A stretch of DNA of 64,000 nt from Limnohabitans sp. Rim11 (GCF_001269365.1 NZ_CXOM01000001.1:806090-870089); one strand, 5' to 3'; positions 42,633-52,750 are shown, counted from the stretch's first letter. Made by a program: numbers and translations. The notes: a model not told the origin generated them from the sequence alone.

Positions 42633-43463
42633 ATGTCTAAGTTCAATGGCTTAGGGAGTTCTTCTCAGCGCCCCAATGAGTCGGGTGCCGCGAATGACGA
42701 GTGCAAGGATTCCCTCCTAGACGTGATTGAGTCTCAAATCATTCCTAGGCTGTTGAATTCTCAGCAACTCATCTCTAGCCAGTCCATCAGCGCCGACTCG
42801 CCTGAGTTTGGCGAACCAGTCCCAGAAATGTTGGACTTCACTGGGTGCTGCCTGAAAGGTGATACGGCTGGCGTCAATCAAATTGTCGATCGCTTGCTAG
42901 ACCGCGGTTTAAAGCAAGACCGAATTTTCATGGAACTCATTACGCCAGCTGCCAGGCACTTGGGCGTTTTGTGGGAAAAAGACCTGTGTGATTTCAGCGA
43001 TGTAACTTGCGGATTAGCACAGATGCACCAAGTGACACACCGCTTAGGTTACGGGTATCACGAGGGCCCTACGGTTGAAGGCGAAACCCAACGCGTCATG
43101 CTGTCGTGTGCGCCAGGTTCTCAGCACTTTTTGGGCTTGACCATCGTCGCAGATTTTTTCCGTCGTTCCGGCGCCCATGTGGTCATTGAAATTTCGTCCA
43201 CTGAATCTGAACTGATGCGCGCTATTGCCAATGAATGGTTTGACGTCATTGGTATTTCTGTGGCCATCGAAACGCAATTGCCCCAACTGCGTGATTTGAT
43301 TGCCAACTTCAGACGAAACTCCGGCAACCCGAATATCAAGGTCATGTTGGGTGGCCCTATCTTTATGCTCAAAGATTTGTCGGCCGACATGTTTGGCGCC
43401 GATGCCATCTCTACCGACCCCATTGAAGCGGTTAATCTCTTAAAGAGTTTTGCTGTCAAATAG
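42633..43463 (+). CDS. ppaA: B12-domain antirepressor, PpaA-like
   Basis: A 276-aa protein with a B12-binding helical part (about 70-140, HLGVLWEKDLCDFSDVTCGLA then QMHQ) and a cobalamin Rossmann domain with CAPGSQHFLGLTIVADFFRR, SSTESELM and VMLGGPIFML. It is a paralog of the AerR-like protein at 36013 but keeps the canonical W...E/D...H helix pattern better. ATG at 42633 follows AAGGAA; an upstream TTG frame is less likely. The 200-bp leader (42427-42632) has inverted repeats but no PpsR box. It converges on bchO with an 8-nt overlap. Confidence 0.85.
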   Translation: MSKFNGLGSSSQRPNESGAANDECKDSLLDVIESQIIPRLLNSQQLISSQSISADSPEFGEPVPEMLDFTGCCLKGDTAGVNQIVDRLLDRGLKQDRIFMELITPAARHLGVLWEKDLCDFSDVTCGLAQMHQVTHRLGYGYHEGPTVEGETQRVMLSCAPGSQHFLGLTIVADFFRRSGAHVVIEISSTESELMRAIANEWFDVIGISVAIETQLPQLRDLIANFRRNSGNPNIKVMLGGPIFMLKDLSADMFGADAISTDPIEAVNLLKSFAVK

Positions 43464-44343
43464 ATTCACAGATTTTGAGAATCGTTTGAGCAGTACCGGC
43501 GGGGTCTTCCTCGTGCGCCAAATGTCCCAAGTTTGGCTGTTCATAAAGGCGCGTTTGCGGCATCAATTTGCAAGCCTCGTACGCCATTGATGGTGGCACG
43601 GTTTGATCTTGCGTGCCTACCAAAATGGCCACTTCATTTTTAATTTGCGACAAGGCACTGGACAGGGCGTTCAGTTGCCATGCGGCCATCATGTTGAGCA
43701 CGCTGTGCACATGTCCCGAATGGCTGAACACACTTTGATACAAGGCCAAACCTTCTGCATCAAGCTGCGAGCCTGTTTGTGAAATTGATTTTTGTATCAT
43801 GGCCGGTTTGCTGGCCAGCTTGGCCGTAGCCCATGCAGAAATTGGATTGATGGCTGCCAATTTGGCAGCGGGCCTGAAAATCAAAGAGGGCAGGCCAGGC
43901 AAAGGCAGCCAAGCCGGATTGAAACCAATCAGCTGAGTCTCAGACAAAGTGCGCTGCTGCAGCAACATGTTGGCGGCAATAGCAGCACCTGCAGAGTGCC
44001 CACCAATTACCGAGGGTGTCACATTCAATTGCAACAATAAAGCGCGCAGGCCTTCACTCATGCCTTGCAATGACAAGCTGCCTTCTGGACCTCTGCTGGT
44101 AAATGCATGGCCCGGTAAGTCTGGCGCAATCACTTGAAAGTGCGAGCTGAGCAACGGCATCAACCCGCGCCAACTGAAGCTGCCAGAACCGGTGCCGTGC
44201 AACAACAACAAGACGGGGCCTTGCCCCATGATTTGCACATGCCACTGAATGCCGCCCGCTTGAATAAATTGGCTGTGCTGCGCATGAGGCCAAGTACTTC
44301 GGTAGTTGGCCCACTGCATGGTGGGATACAAACTGTCAAACAT
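43456..44343 (-). CDS. bchO: BchO, alpha/beta hydrolase of Mg-chelatase operon
   Basis: A 295-aa alpha/beta-hydrolase fold protein. The nucleophile elbow is GGHSAGAA, the oxyanion region LLLLHGTGSGSFSW, with an acidic residue in VGTQDQTVPP and His in LGHLAHEEDP. BchO is a usual partner of bchID; its exact reaction is unsettled. It starts 10 nt after bchD. Its stop overlaps the convergent ppaA-like stop. Confidence 0.88.
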   Translation of the reverse strand: MFDSLYPTMQWANYRSTWPHAQHSQFIQAGGIQWHVQIMGQGPVLLLLHGTGSGSFSWRGLMPLLSSHFQVIAPDLPGHAFTSRGPEGSLSLQGMSEGLRALLLQLNVTPSVIGGHSAGAAIAANMLLQQRTLSETQLIGFNPAWLPLPGLPSLIFRPAAKLAAINPISAWATAKLASKPAMIQKSISQTGSQLDAEGLALYQSVFSHSGHVHSVLNMMAAWQLNALSSALSQIKNEVAILVGTQDQTVPPSMAYEACKLMPQTRLYEQPNLGHLAHEEDPAGTAQTILKICESI

Positions 44344-44353
44344 GATTTGTATC

Positions 44354-46222
44354 TCAGGCAGCCAACTGCCTCAAGTTGTCCATGGCATTGGCAACACGTT
44401 GGGCTTGCACTTGCGGCATGGGCAAGTAACTGCCGCCCATGGTGTGAGCCAAGTTTTGCACTTGCGGATCAGGCTGAATGGAGGTGTCAATCCACAAGGA
44501 GCGATGACCTGTTTGTCGCCACTGCGCACTCCATTGCAGGGCATCGGCTTGTGCTTGCGCTCTGCCGCCTAAGCCTTGCAGTGTGACGTTGGCGCGGCCA
44601 TCGCTGAGCATTACCAAAATAGGCGTGACACCTTGACGGTGCAACTGTGCGGCTTGCTCGTATGCCATTTTTAAAGCCAAAGCCAAGGGTGTACCGCCAC
44701 CGCCCGGCAAACCGGTCATGGCACGTTTGGCACGCACCAAAGAGCGTGTCATTGGAAGAAGCAATTGTGCGTTAGCGCCTCTGAAGGCCACAATGCAAAC
44801 ACTGTCCCGGCGTGCGTACGATTGTTGAAGCAACAATTCAACTGCCCCTTTGGCTTCAGCCAATCGTTGCAGTGCGGCTGATCCCGATGCATCGAGCGCC
44901 AAGATCAAGCAACTGGAGGAGTGCTGTTGGTATCGGTGCACATGAAAATCTTCAGACCGAATGGCAACACGGCCTTGAACCTTGGCGCCTCTTAATTTTT
45001 GTTTGGGTGCAGCTGCGCGCAAGGTGGCCAGCACATGCAATCGAGAATTGCCGCCGGGCCTACCTGGCCTTGGGGGCAGGGGCCTGCCGCGTTGCGAGCC
45101 TGTTTTGAATTGACCGCTTCTGCCAGAGGTGTTTCCTTGGCTGCGGCCTGCCTGTGTCATCAGAGCGTCGAGCATGCCCGGGGGCAAACTGGCCAAGGCC
45201 GCGGCCACCATCATCTCTTGCAAGTCTTCCGCTGTGGGCTCTGATGGCGTTTCAGGCGGCTGATCCTCTGAGTCTTGTTCAGAATCTTTTTCTGACTCAG
45301 GCGGTGGCTTGTTGGCGTCGTTGTTGGGCTCTGGCGGCTGTTCTGTTTTTTCTTCTGAAGTCTCTTCTGCCGCAGACTCTTCTTGATTTTCTTGCGGCCA
45401 TTGCGTGGCTCTGGGGGCCAACACGCGACGAGCTGCAAATTCCAAATCTTCATCTTCAACGATCGAACGCAAATTCAAGGCCGCATGACAGCAGGCCACG
45501 CGCAACGCCAGACTGGGTATGCGCAATGAATCAATCCCGAGTCCTTGCGCTGTAGCGCACATGGCCAATGCTTGATCGTGTGTCCATTGAATTTTATGCA
45601 GCAGCGCTTGCATCTGTTGCAAATGCGCTTCGCTAAATTGAACGTGAATGGCTTGAGACTCTGAGTCCAACGCATCCACAGTCATGGCTTGAATGTCTGA
45701 TGGCGCGAGGTCTTTTAAATCCAGCCAAATACCCAATCGCTCTTGCAATGATTTGCCGATGGGCGCATCGTCTTCTAGCGATTCGTCCAAAGCAATCACG
45801 CCAAATTGCGTGCTAATGGGCGCAGCATCTGAACGGACATTCAAAGGGGGAATGGACTGTGTGTCCATGGCCTGCGTGATGGGGGCTACCAAAGCACTGG
45901 GAAATCTTTCTGCCATGCTGATGCAAACCGCACCTTGATGGGCCTGCTGCAACAAACCGTTCTGCATGTGAAGCTTGCCCGTTTGCAAGGTGGCCGATAA
46001 ATCAATGCCGCCTAACAAGCGTTCAAGGTCAATACTGCCTGGCAGTTTGATGGTTTTGACGCTGCTGTTGTGCAAGGCTTGTAGCCATCGTTCGCGCACA
46101 GGGCCAAAGGGTGCTTTCAGCCAAACACCGCCAAAACCGTGGGGGTCAATTTGTAAAAGCTGCAAGGATGTGATGGCATCGTTCCATGCCGCGATCCCTT
46201 GCAATTGGTTTGGCATGGCCAA
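44354..46222 (-). CDS. bchD: magnesium chelatase subunit BchD
   Basis: A 622-aa subunit with an N-terminal inactive AAA+ domain, a long acidic/Pro linker (about 270-330, rich in Glu, Ser, Pro) and a C-terminal von Willebrand A domain whose metal site contains LDASGSAAL (about 430-440). It bridges BchI and BchH during Mg insertion. Starts 3 nt after bchI. Confidence 0.94.
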   Translation of the reverse strand: MAMPNQLQGIAAWNDAITSLQLLQIDPHGFGGVWLKAPFGPVRERWLQALHNSSVKTIKLPGSIDLERLLGGIDLSATLQTGKLHMQNGLLQQAHQGAVCISMAERFPSALVAPITQAMDTQSIPPLNVRSDAAPISTQFGVIALDESLEDDAPIGKSLQERLGIWLDLKDLAPSDIQAMTVDALDSESQAIHVQFSEAHLQQMQALLHKIQWTHDQALAMCATAQGLGIDSLRIPSLALRVACCHAALNLRSIVEDEDLEFAARRVLAPRATQWPQENQEESAAEETSEEKTEQPPEPNNDANKPPPESEKDSEQDSEDQPPETPSEPTAEDLQEMMVAAALASLPPGMLDALMTQAGRSQGNTSGRSGQFKTGSQRGRPLPPRPGRPGGNSRLHVLATLRAAAPKQKLRGAKVQGRVAIRSEDFHVHRYQQHSSSCLILALDASGSAALQRLAEAKGAVELLLQQSYARRDSVCIVAFRGANAQLLLPMTRSLVRAKRAMTGLPGGGGTPLALALKMAYEQAAQLHRQGVTPILVMLSDGRANVTLQGLGGRAQAQADALQWSAQWRQTGHRSLWIDTSIQPDPQVQNLAHTMGGSYLPMPQVQAQRVANAMDNLRQLAA

Positions 46223-46225
46223 GCT

Positions 46226-47266
46226 TCAAGCGCCCAAAATTTCTTGCAAGCACCTTTGCACGCGCTCGCCAGAATCTGTGTCGTCTAATGGGTTGCGACG
46301 CAAGCGATGGCGCAAGGCCAGTGGCGCAATGGTTTGAAGGTGCTCGGGCTTCACCGTTTTGCTGCCTTGCATGGCAGCCAGTGCACGCGTGGCACGCAAC
46401 AGGGTGAGTTCTGCTCGCAAACCATCGGTACCCAGTTGCTGACACAAGCGGGCGCACAGCGTCAGCATCTCGTCACTGACGACCACCGATTCCAACAACT
46501 TGCGCGCTTTGACAATGCGCTTTTGCAGTTTGTCGCTTTCGTCTTGCCATTGGGCTTTGTAAGCCACAGGGTCTTTGTCAAACGCATCGCGGCGTTTGAT
46601 GACTTCAACGCGCAGCGCAATATCTTGCGGTGTACGAACTTGGACGGATAAACCAAAACGATCGAGCAATTGAGGGCGCAGTTCGCCTTCTTCAGGGTTG
46701 CCACTGCCCACCAACACAAAGCGGGCAGGGTGGCGAATGCTTAGGCCTTCTCGCTCGACCAAGTTTTCGCCAGAGGCTGCTACGTCAATGAGCAAGTCGA
46801 CCAAATGGTCGTCTAGCAAGTTGACTTCATCGATGTACAAGAAACCGCGGTGCGCTTGCGCCAACAAACCGGGTGAGAATTCTTTGATACCTTGTGATAA
46901 GGCTTTTTCTAAATCGAGTGCGCCCACAATGCGGTCTTCGGTGGCACCCAGTGGCAAGTCCACCACGCTGACGGCTCGGCTCTCTGTTTGAGGCTTGGCG
47001 GCTTTGCCACCCGATACGCTTTGTGATGCTTGGCACACAGGGCAAGCCTGGGCTGGTTTCTGCGGGTCGCATTTGTAGGGGCAGCCCTTCACCACTTGGA
47101 TGGGGGGCAGCAAGTCGGCCAGTGCCCTGACGGCGGTTGATTTGCCTGTGCCGCGGTCGCCCAGCACCAGCACGCCGCCGACCGTGGGGTCGATGGCCAC
47201 CACCTGGATGGCCAGCGTCATCTCGTCTTGACCGACGATGGCTGCAAAAGGAAAGGTGGATGCCAT
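46226..47266 (-). CDS. bchI: magnesium chelatase ATPase subunit BchI
   Basis: A 346-aa AAA+ ATPase. Walker A is GDRGTGKS (36-43), Walker B FLYIDEVNLLDDH, and the Cys-rich insert GCPYKC...ACPVC is of BchI type. ATG at 47266 follows GTGGGA; an in-frame GTG 12 nt upstream is less likely. First gene of bchIDO and has a PpsR box upstream. Confidence 0.95.
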   Translation of the reverse strand: MASTFPFAAIVGQDEMTLAIQVVAIDPTVGGVLVLGDRGTGKSTAVRALADLLPPIQVVKGCPYKCDPQKPAQACPVCQASQSVSGGKAAKPQTESRAVSVVDLPLGATEDRIVGALDLEKALSQGIKEFSPGLLAQAHRGFLYIDEVNLLDDHLVDLLIDVAASGENLVEREGLSIRHPARFVLVGSGNPEEGELRPQLLDRFGLSVQVRTPQDIALRVEVIKRRDAFDKDPVAYKAQWQDESDKLQKRIVKARKLLESVVVSDEMLTLCARLCQQLGTDGLRAELTLLRATRALAAMQGSKTVKPEHLQTIAPLALRHRLRRNPLDDTDSGERVQRCLQEILGA

Positions 47267-47317
47267 GGAAAATCCCACTGAACTGGTTCAGATCATCATC
47301 TAAAAACTGCCCCAAAC

Positions 47318-47335
47318 TGTCAAGTTAAATTTACA
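47318..47335 (-). promoter_or_regulatory. PpsR/CrtJ box and bchI promoter
   Basis: TGTCAAGTTAAATTTACA fits TGT-N12-ACA. Read on the minus strand, TTGACA (47318-47323) plus GATGAT (47295-47300) with 17-bp spacing make a promoter for bchIDO whose -35 lies in the box. No second box is seen nearby. hemE ends 34 bp beyond the box. Confidence 0.82.
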
Positions 47336-47368
47336 GTTTGAGGCCGCGTGAGGGTTTGTGTTGTCAGT

Positions 47369-48478
47369 TTATGGCGACGAACGCAGCTTTTTGGAGTGGC
47401 GATGAATAGATTCCACCAGGGCCGTCACATGCTCTGGCGGGGTATGCTGGTTAATGCCGTGGCCCAAATTGAAAATGTGGGTGGGACCCGTTTGAGTGGG
47501 GTCGGTATGGGGTTTGCCAAAGCTGTCCAGCACCCGAACCACTTCTTTTTCGATGCAATCTGGCGGTGCAAACAGCACATTAGGGTCTATGTTGCCTTGC
47601 AACGCCTTGCCCGGGCCACCTACTTGACCACCCACCATGGCGCGGGCTTTGCCCAGGTTCATGGTCCAGTCGAGGCCCAAAACTTCGCAGTCGAGCTGCC
47701 CCATTTCATCTAGCCACAAGCCGCCACCTTTGGTGAACACAATGCGAGGAATTTGTTGGCCTTCATGGTGTGTTTTGAGCTTAGAAAGCACCAATTCGGT
47801 GTATTTGAGGCTGAATTGCTGGAAGGCACCATCGGCCATCACACCGCCCCAACTGTCAAAAATCATGACTGCTTGCGCACCCGCATCAATTTGGGCATTG
47901 AGGTATTCCGCCACAGACAGGGCGTTGACTTCCAAAATACGGTGCATCAAGTCTGGGCGGCTGTACATCAGGCTTTTGACCAGTCGGTAGTCGTCAGAGC
48001 CAGCGCCTTCCACCATGTAGCAGGCCAAAGTCCAAGGGCTGCCTGAGAAGCCTATGAGGGGCACTCGGCCGTTCAAAGCCTTTCGAATGGAGGTGACCGC
48101 GTCAAACACATAGCGCAGTTTGTTCATGTCGGGCACTTGAAGGGCGGCAACAGCGGCCTCATCGCGCACCACTTTTTCGAATTTGGGGCCTTCGCCAAGG
48201 GCAAAACTCAAACCCAAACCCATGGCATCTGGCACGGTTAGGATGTCCGAAAACAAAATGGCGGCGTCTAAGGGGTACCGGTCCAATGGTTGAAGCGTCA
48301 CCTCGGTGGCGAAGTCTGTGTTGGTGGCCAGACCCATGAAGCTTCCTGCTTTTTCGCGTGTTTTGCGGTATTCAGGCAGGTATCGTCCCGCTTGGCGCAT
48401 CAACCAAACAGGGGTGTGGTCAGTTGATTGGCGGAGACAAGCCCGCAGGAATTGGTCGTTTTGTAAAGCTGGGTACAT
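47369..48478 (-). CDS. hemE: uroporphyrinogen decarboxylase HemE
   Basis: A 369-aa enzyme turning uroporphyrinogen III to coproporphyrinogen III, common to heme and bacteriochlorophyll. Signatures [16 protein letters not shown] near the N-terminus and [16 protein letters not shown] in the middle are diagnostic. Same orientation as bchI. Divergent from dxs, and the shared 134-bp spacer carries PpsR-like sites. Confidence 0.95.
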   Translation of the reverse strand: MYPALQNDQFLRACLRQSTDHTPVWLMRQAGRYLPEYRKTREKAGSFMGLATNTDFATEVTLQPLDRYPLDAAILFSDILTVPDAMGLGLSFALGEGPKFEKVVRDEAAVAALQVPDMNKLRYVFDAVTSIRKALNGRVPLIGFSGSPWTLACYMVEGAGSDDYRLVKSLMYSRPDLMHRILEVNALSVAEYLNAQIDAGAQAVMIFDSWGGVMADGAFQQFSLKYTELVLSKLKTHHEGQQIPRIVFTKGGGLWLDEMGQLDCEVLGLDWTMNLGKARAMVGGQVGGPGKALQGNIDPNVLFAPPDCIEKEVVRVLDSFGKPHTDPTQTGPTHIFNLGHGINQHTPPEHVTALVESIHRHSKKLRSSP

Positions 48479-48516
48479 AGTGTCTTGGGGTGGTTAAAGC
48501 CAATACTTTTGAAAAG

Positions 48517-48558
48517 TGTCAATTAAGAATTTAACCGAAGTGTCAATTTAACTTGACG
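48517..48558 (+). promoter_or_regulatory. near-consensus PpsR boxes and dxs promoter
   Basis: TGTCAATTTAACTTGACG (48541-48558) misses the consensus only in its last base; TGTCAATTAAGAATTTAA (48517-48534), 6 bp upstream, matches only the left arm. TTGACG (48553-48558) and TAAATT (48575-48580), 16 bp apart, form a likely dxs promoter. The sites are also 39-80 bp from the divergent hemE start. Confidence 0.55.
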
Positions 48559-48612
48559 TTTTGTCAAATCTGGGTAAATTACAGGTCTGTCAATCACCTC
48601 GTCAGGCCAATC

Positions 48613-50490
48613 ATGGACGCCTTGTTGGAATGGATTCAATCGCCCTCTCATTTGAGGAAGCTCTCGCGTGAGAGCTTGCCGGGCTTGGCTCACGAATTGC
48701 GTGAGCGTTTGATCCAATCGGTCTCCCAAACGGGCGGCCATTTCAGTTCCAACCTGGGGACGGTGGAACTCACCATCGCCTTGCACTATGTTTTCAACAC
48801 ACCCGAAGATCGCTTAATTTGGGATGTGGGACATCAAACCTACCCTCACAAAATGCTCACGGGCCGAATGGAGCAAATGAGCACCTTGCGCCAGAAGGGC
48901 GGCTTGAGTGGATTCCCAAGGCGCGAGGAAAGCGAGTACGACGCATTTGGTACAGCGCATTCTTCAACCAGCATTTCGGCGGCGCTTGGCATGGCCATGG
49001 CGGCCAAGCAAACAGGCAGTCAACGCAAGGCTGTGGCCATCATTGGCGATGGTGCACTGACCGCTGGCATGGCTTACGAAGCCATGAACAATGCGGGCAC
49101 AGCCGATTGTGATTTGCTGGTGATCTTGAACGACAACGACATGTCGATCAGCCCGCCCGTTGGTGCGCTCAACCAATACTTGGGCGAGTTGATGTCAGGT
49201 CGGTTTTATGCCGAAGCCAAAAAATTAGGTGAGAAGTTTTTAAAAAATGCGCCGCCTTTGTTTGCCATAGCGCGCCAACTCGAGCAGCAAACACACAACT
49301 TCATTCAACCCAACACCATTTTTGAAAAGTTGGGCTTCACTTACACCGGCCCCATCGATGGCCACGATGTGAACGGCTTGGTCGATGTGATGCAAAAATT
49401 GTCCCAAGCCAAGGGACCCCAGTTTTTGCATGTGGTCACCCGCAAAGGCAAGGGCTATGCCAAGGCCGAGGCCGATCCTATTTCGTACCATGGCCCTGGC
49501 AAATTCGATCCAGCGGTGGGCCTCACGCCCGCAGCCAGTAGCAAAACTACTTTTACACAAGTGTTTGGGCAGTGGCTCTGCGACATGGCAGCGAAAGATC
49601 CTCGCTTGGTAGGCATCACCCCCGCAATGCGTGAAGGCTCTGGCATGGTGGAGTTCAGCCAGCGCTTTGCGCATCGGTATCACGATGTGGGCATTGCAGA
49701 ACAGCACGCCGTCACCTTTGCGGCAGGCATGGCCTGTGAAGGCTTGAAACCCGTCGTGGCCATCTATTCCACGTTTTTGCAACGCGCTTACGACCAGCTG
49801 ATTCATGACGTGGCGTTGCAAAATTTGCCTGTGGTATTTGCGCTGGACCGTGCTGGTTTGGTGGGTGCCGACGGTGCCACGCATGCCGGCATGTTCGACA
49901 TTGCTTTCACCCGCTGTATTCCCAATATGAGCGTGGCCTGTCCAGCCGATGAAAATGAATGTCGTCAACTGCTGAGCACGGCTTATGCGCAAGACCATTC
50001 AGTCACCGTGCGATACCCGAGAGGCGCTGGTGTGAGCAAAGAAGTTTCTAAAGATTTAAGCACCTTGCCATTCGGTAAAGGTGAAATCAGAAGAGAAGGC
50101 AAGGGTGTGGCCATCTTGTCGTTTGGGCCCTTGCTTTACGAAGCTTTAAAAGTGGCTGAGCAAATCGACGCTACCGTGGTCAACATGCGCTGGGCCAAGC
50201 CCATCGACATTGAATTGCTCAAAGAAGTTGCGCAAACGCATGAACATTTGGTGACCTTGGAAGATGGCACTCGCAAGGGCGGCGCTGGCGCTGCCGTGCT
50301 AGAAACTCTGCAAGACTTGGGCATGGCCAAGCCTGTATTGGTTATCGGCTTTGAAGATGAATTTACAGAGCATGGCGATCCTAATTTGCTGATGCAGCAA
50401 TACGGACTGACTGCTGCAGGCATTCAAAAGCGCATTCATGACGCTTGGCCAGAAACGCAAGCCATGCCTGCCCTTAGAAGGGTTGTCTAA
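48613..50490 (+). CDS. dxs: 1-deoxy-D-xylulose-5-phosphate synthase Dxs
   Basis: A 625-aa thiamine-diphosphate enzyme, entry step of the MEP isoprenoid pathway. ThDP/metal motif [18 protein letters not shown] and ND at [13 protein letters not shown]; the N-terminus has [14 protein letters not shown] and [24 protein letters not shown] at 48613; the frame 60 nt upstream runs through the promoter and is rejected. hemA follows without gap, linking carotenoid/phytol supply and tetrapyrrole supply in one transcript. Confidence 0.95.
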   Translation: MDALLEWIQSPSHLRKLSRESLPGLAHELRERLIQSVSQTGGHFSSNLGTVELTIALHYVFNTPEDRLIWDVGHQTYPHKMLTGRMEQMSTLRQKGGLSGFPRREESEYDAFGTAHSSTSISAALGMAMAAKQTGSQRKAVAIIGDGALTAGMAYEAMNNAGTADCDLLVILNDNDMSISPPVGALNQYLGELMSGRFYAEAKKLGEKFLKNAPPLFAIARQLEQQTHNFIQPNTIFEKLGFTYTGPIDGHDVNGLVDVMQKLSQAKGPQFLHVVTRKGKGYAKAEADPISYHGPGKFDPAVGLTPAASSKTTFTQVFGQWLCDMAAKDPRLVGITPAMREGSGMVEFSQRFAHRYHDVGIAEQHAVTFAAGMACEGLKPVVAIYSTFLQRAYDQLIHDVALQNLPVVFALDRAGLVGADGATHAGMFDIAFTRCIPNMSVACPADENECRQLLSTAYAQDHSVTVRYPRGAGVSKEVSKDLSTLPFGKGEIRREGKGVAILSFGPLLYEALKVAEQIDATVVNMRWAKPIDIELLKEVAQTHEHLVTLEDGTRKGGAGAAVLETLQDLGMAKPVLVIGFEDEFTEHGDPNLLMQQYGLTAAGIQKRIHDAWPETQAMPALRRVV

Positions 50491-51744
50491 ATGGCTGTTT
50501 GGACGCTAGGCCTCAACCACCGCACCGCGCCAATTGATCTGCGCGAGCGGTTTGCCTTTGCGTCTGAACAATTAGAAAACTCTTTGATTGGCTTACGGCA
50601 AAGTTTTGAGAGCCACAAAGAAGTGGCCATTTTGTCCACTTGCAACAGAACAGAAATTTATTGTGCGGGTGACGCCGTTCAATTGCCTCAAACCCTCTCG
50701 TGGTTAGCCGAAAAGGGTCAAACACAAGTTGAAGTTTTGCAATCTCACATTTACCGCTTAGAAGGTGATGCCTCAGCGCGGCATGCTTTCAGAGTGGCCA
50801 GTGGGCTCGACTCCATGGTGTTGGGTGAATCTCAAATTTTGGGACAACTGAAGGACGCAGTGAAGTTGGCGGCCGACACAGGCGCTTTAGGGACGACCTT
50901 GAATCAATTGTTTCAGCGTTCGTTTGCTGTAGCCAAAGAGGTTAGAACCTCAACAGAGATTGGTGCACATTCCATCAGCATGGCTGCGGCCTCAGTGCGA
51001 TTGGCTTCGCGAATTTTTGAAAACATCAAAGACACCCACGTGCTGTTTGTCGGTGCGGGTGAAATGATTGAATTGTGCGTCGCACATTTTGGCGCCAAGT
51101 TGCCTCGCTCGATCACCATTGCCAACCGGTCTATCGAAAGAGCGCAAACACTGGCTGCAGCGCATGGCGGAAAATCGATTGCGCTAGCCGACTTGCCCAA
51201 AAAACTGCACGAGTTTGACATTGTCATCAGCTGCACAGCCAGTACGCTGCCATTGATTGGTTTGGGTGCGGTTAAAAGTGCGCTGCGTGCACGTAAAAAT
51301 AAGCCAATTTTCATGGTCGATCTGGCTGTTCCTCGCGACATTGAGCCCGAAGTCAAAGACCTACGCGATGTTTATTTGTACACCGTAGACGACCTCACCG
51401 AAGTGATCAACAGTGGGCAGTCGCAACGTCAAGCCGCTGTGGTGGATGCAGAAGTCATCATCGACGATGGGGTGAGAAAGTTCATGTCATGGCTTGATCA
51501 ACGAACGCATGTGCCCCTGATTCAAGAGTTGAATTCGCAAGCAGACACCTGGCGCCAAGCAGAGCTGATACGCGCCCGCAAGCTGATAGAAAAAGGTCAG
51601 CCGCTTGAAGAAGTATTGGAGGCCTTTTCTCTAGGATTGATGAAGAAAATGCTGAATGGTCCTTTGCGTGAACTGCATCATGAAGAAGTTGAGCAAAGAG
51701 ACAAAGCCAGAGAAGCTGTTCGCAAAATGTTTTTGAACGCTTGA
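50491..51744 (+). CDS. hemA: glutamyl-tRNA reductase HemA
   Basis: A 417-aa NADPH enzyme of the C5 pathway to 5-aminolevulinate. LGLNHRTAPIDLRERFAF, the catalytic Cys in LSTCNRTEIYC, GESQILGQLKDA and the C-terminal dimerisation helix are all present. Use of the C5 pathway, not ALA synthase, is typical of beta- and gammaproteobacteria. ATG immediately follows the dxs stop codon. Confidence 0.96.
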   Translation: MAVWTLGLNHRTAPIDLRERFAFASEQLENSLIGLRQSFESHKEVAILSTCNRTEIYCAGDAVQLPQTLSWLAEKGQTQVEVLQSHIYRLEGDASARHAFRVASGLDSMVLGESQILGQLKDAVKLAADTGALGTTLNQLFQRSFAVAKEVRTSTEIGAHSISMAAASVRLASRIFENIKDTHVLFVGAGEMIELCVAHFGAKLPRSITIANRSIERAQTLAAAHGGKSIALADLPKKLHEFDIVISCTASTLPLIGLGAVKSALRARKNKPIFMVDLAVPRDIEPEVKDLRDVYLYTVDDLTEVINSGQSQRQAAVVDAEVIIDDGVRKFMSWLDQRTHVPLIQELNSQADTWRQAELIRARKLIEKGQPLEEVLEAFSLGLMKKMLNGPLRELHHEEVEQRDKAREAVRKMFLNA

Positions 51745-51751
51745 TCGATCC

Positions 51752-52750
51752 ATGCGTGTATTTTTGTTGGGTGCATCAGGCACCATCGGCATGGCAACAG
51801 CGCGTGCATTGATGCGCCATGGTCACGAAGTGGTCTGTTTTTTAAGACGCCCTTCAAATTCCCCAAATCCTAATTCCCCAACTTCTAATGCCAAGGACAA
51901 GCTGTTAAAGCAGCTGGCCGGCGCAACGCTCCGTTATGGCAACCCTTGTTCCCTTGCTTCTTTGCAAAAAGATGGCTTTGCCAATGAGCGTTTTGATGCC
52001 GTTGTTTCTTGTATGGCCTCTAGAACTGGAACGCCCAAAGATGCATGGCTGGTGGATCACCAAGCACATCTGTGGGTCCTGCAAGCGGCTCAAGAATCGG
52101 GTGTTCAACATTTTGTGCAACTGTCCGCCATTTGCGTGCAAAAGCCTTTGCTGGCGTTTCAGCATGCCAAGTTGGCCTTTGAAAAAGCTTTGATGTCATC
52201 GGGTTTAATCTACACCATCGTCAGGCCTACGGCGTTTTTCAAATCACTTTCGGGCCAGTTGGAACGGGTTAAAAAGGGCAAGCCATTCCTGATTTTTGGC
52301 GATGGCAAGTTAACCGCATGCAAACCTATCAGCGACGATGACTTGGCTGATTTCATTGCGGGCTGCCTCAACGATCCAAGCCGGCACAACCAAATCTTGC
52401 CCATTGGTGGCCCCGGTCCTGCCATCACCCCGTTTGAGCTAGGCGAGTCTTTGTTTCAATTGCTTGGCAAGCCGCCTCGGTTCAATAGCGTGCCTGTTGG
52501 CATGCTGGATGTCATCATTGGCGTGCTGAGTGTTTTGGGCAAGGTCATACCGGCCGCGGCTGACAAGGCAGAGCTGGCGCGCATTGGCCGGTATTACGCA
52601 ACAGAATCGATGTTGGTGTGGAATGCTTCAGCCCACCAATATGATCCAGAGGGTACCCCCTCCCATGGCCGTCAAACTTTGTTGGATGTCTATGCCACAT
52701 GGCTTCAGGGCGAGGGCGCGCCCGATCGGCGAGAGCACGCCGTTTTTTAG
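51752..52750 (+). CDS. bciA: divinyl chlorophyllide 8-vinyl reductase BciA
   Basis: A 332-aa atypical short-chain dehydrogenase (NmrA-like) with NADPH motif GASGTIGMATARAL (about 7-20), and family segments FVQLSAICVQKPLLAFQHAKLAFEKAL and YTIVRPTAFFKSLSGQ. It reduces the C8 vinyl group. A short Pro/Ser/Asn-rich insert (about 34-46) is unusual. Last photosynthesis gene; its final codons form a terminator. Confidence 0.92.
   Translation: MRVFLLGASGTIGMATARALMRHGHEVVCFLRRPSNSPNPNSPTSNAKDKLLKQLAGATLRYGNPCSLASLQKDGFANERFDAVVSCMASRTGTPKDAWLVDHQAHLWVLQAAQESGVQHFVQLSAICVQKPLLAFQHAKLAFEKALMSSGLIYTIVRPTAFFKSLSGQLERVKKGKPFLIFGDGKLTACKPISDDDLADFIAGCLNDPSRHNQILPIGGPGPAITPFELGESLFQLLGKPPRFNSVPVGMLDVIIGVLSVLGKVIPAAADKAELARIGRYYATESMLVWNASAHQYDPEGTPSHGRQTLLDVYATWLQGEGAPDRREHAVF
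52727..52748 (+). terminator. rho-independent terminator within bciA 3' end
   Basis: CGGCG (52727-52731), loop AGAGCA, CGCCG (52738-52742), then six T. The bciA stop TAG begins at the end of the T-run (52748-52750). It separates the photosynthesis cluster from the downstream genes. Confidence 0.85.

Noticed and set aside
48553..48612. Upstream in-frame start for dxs
   Set aside because: The first 20 codons overlap the promoter and PpsR-like box, and Dxs proteins normally begin close to the ATG at 48613.
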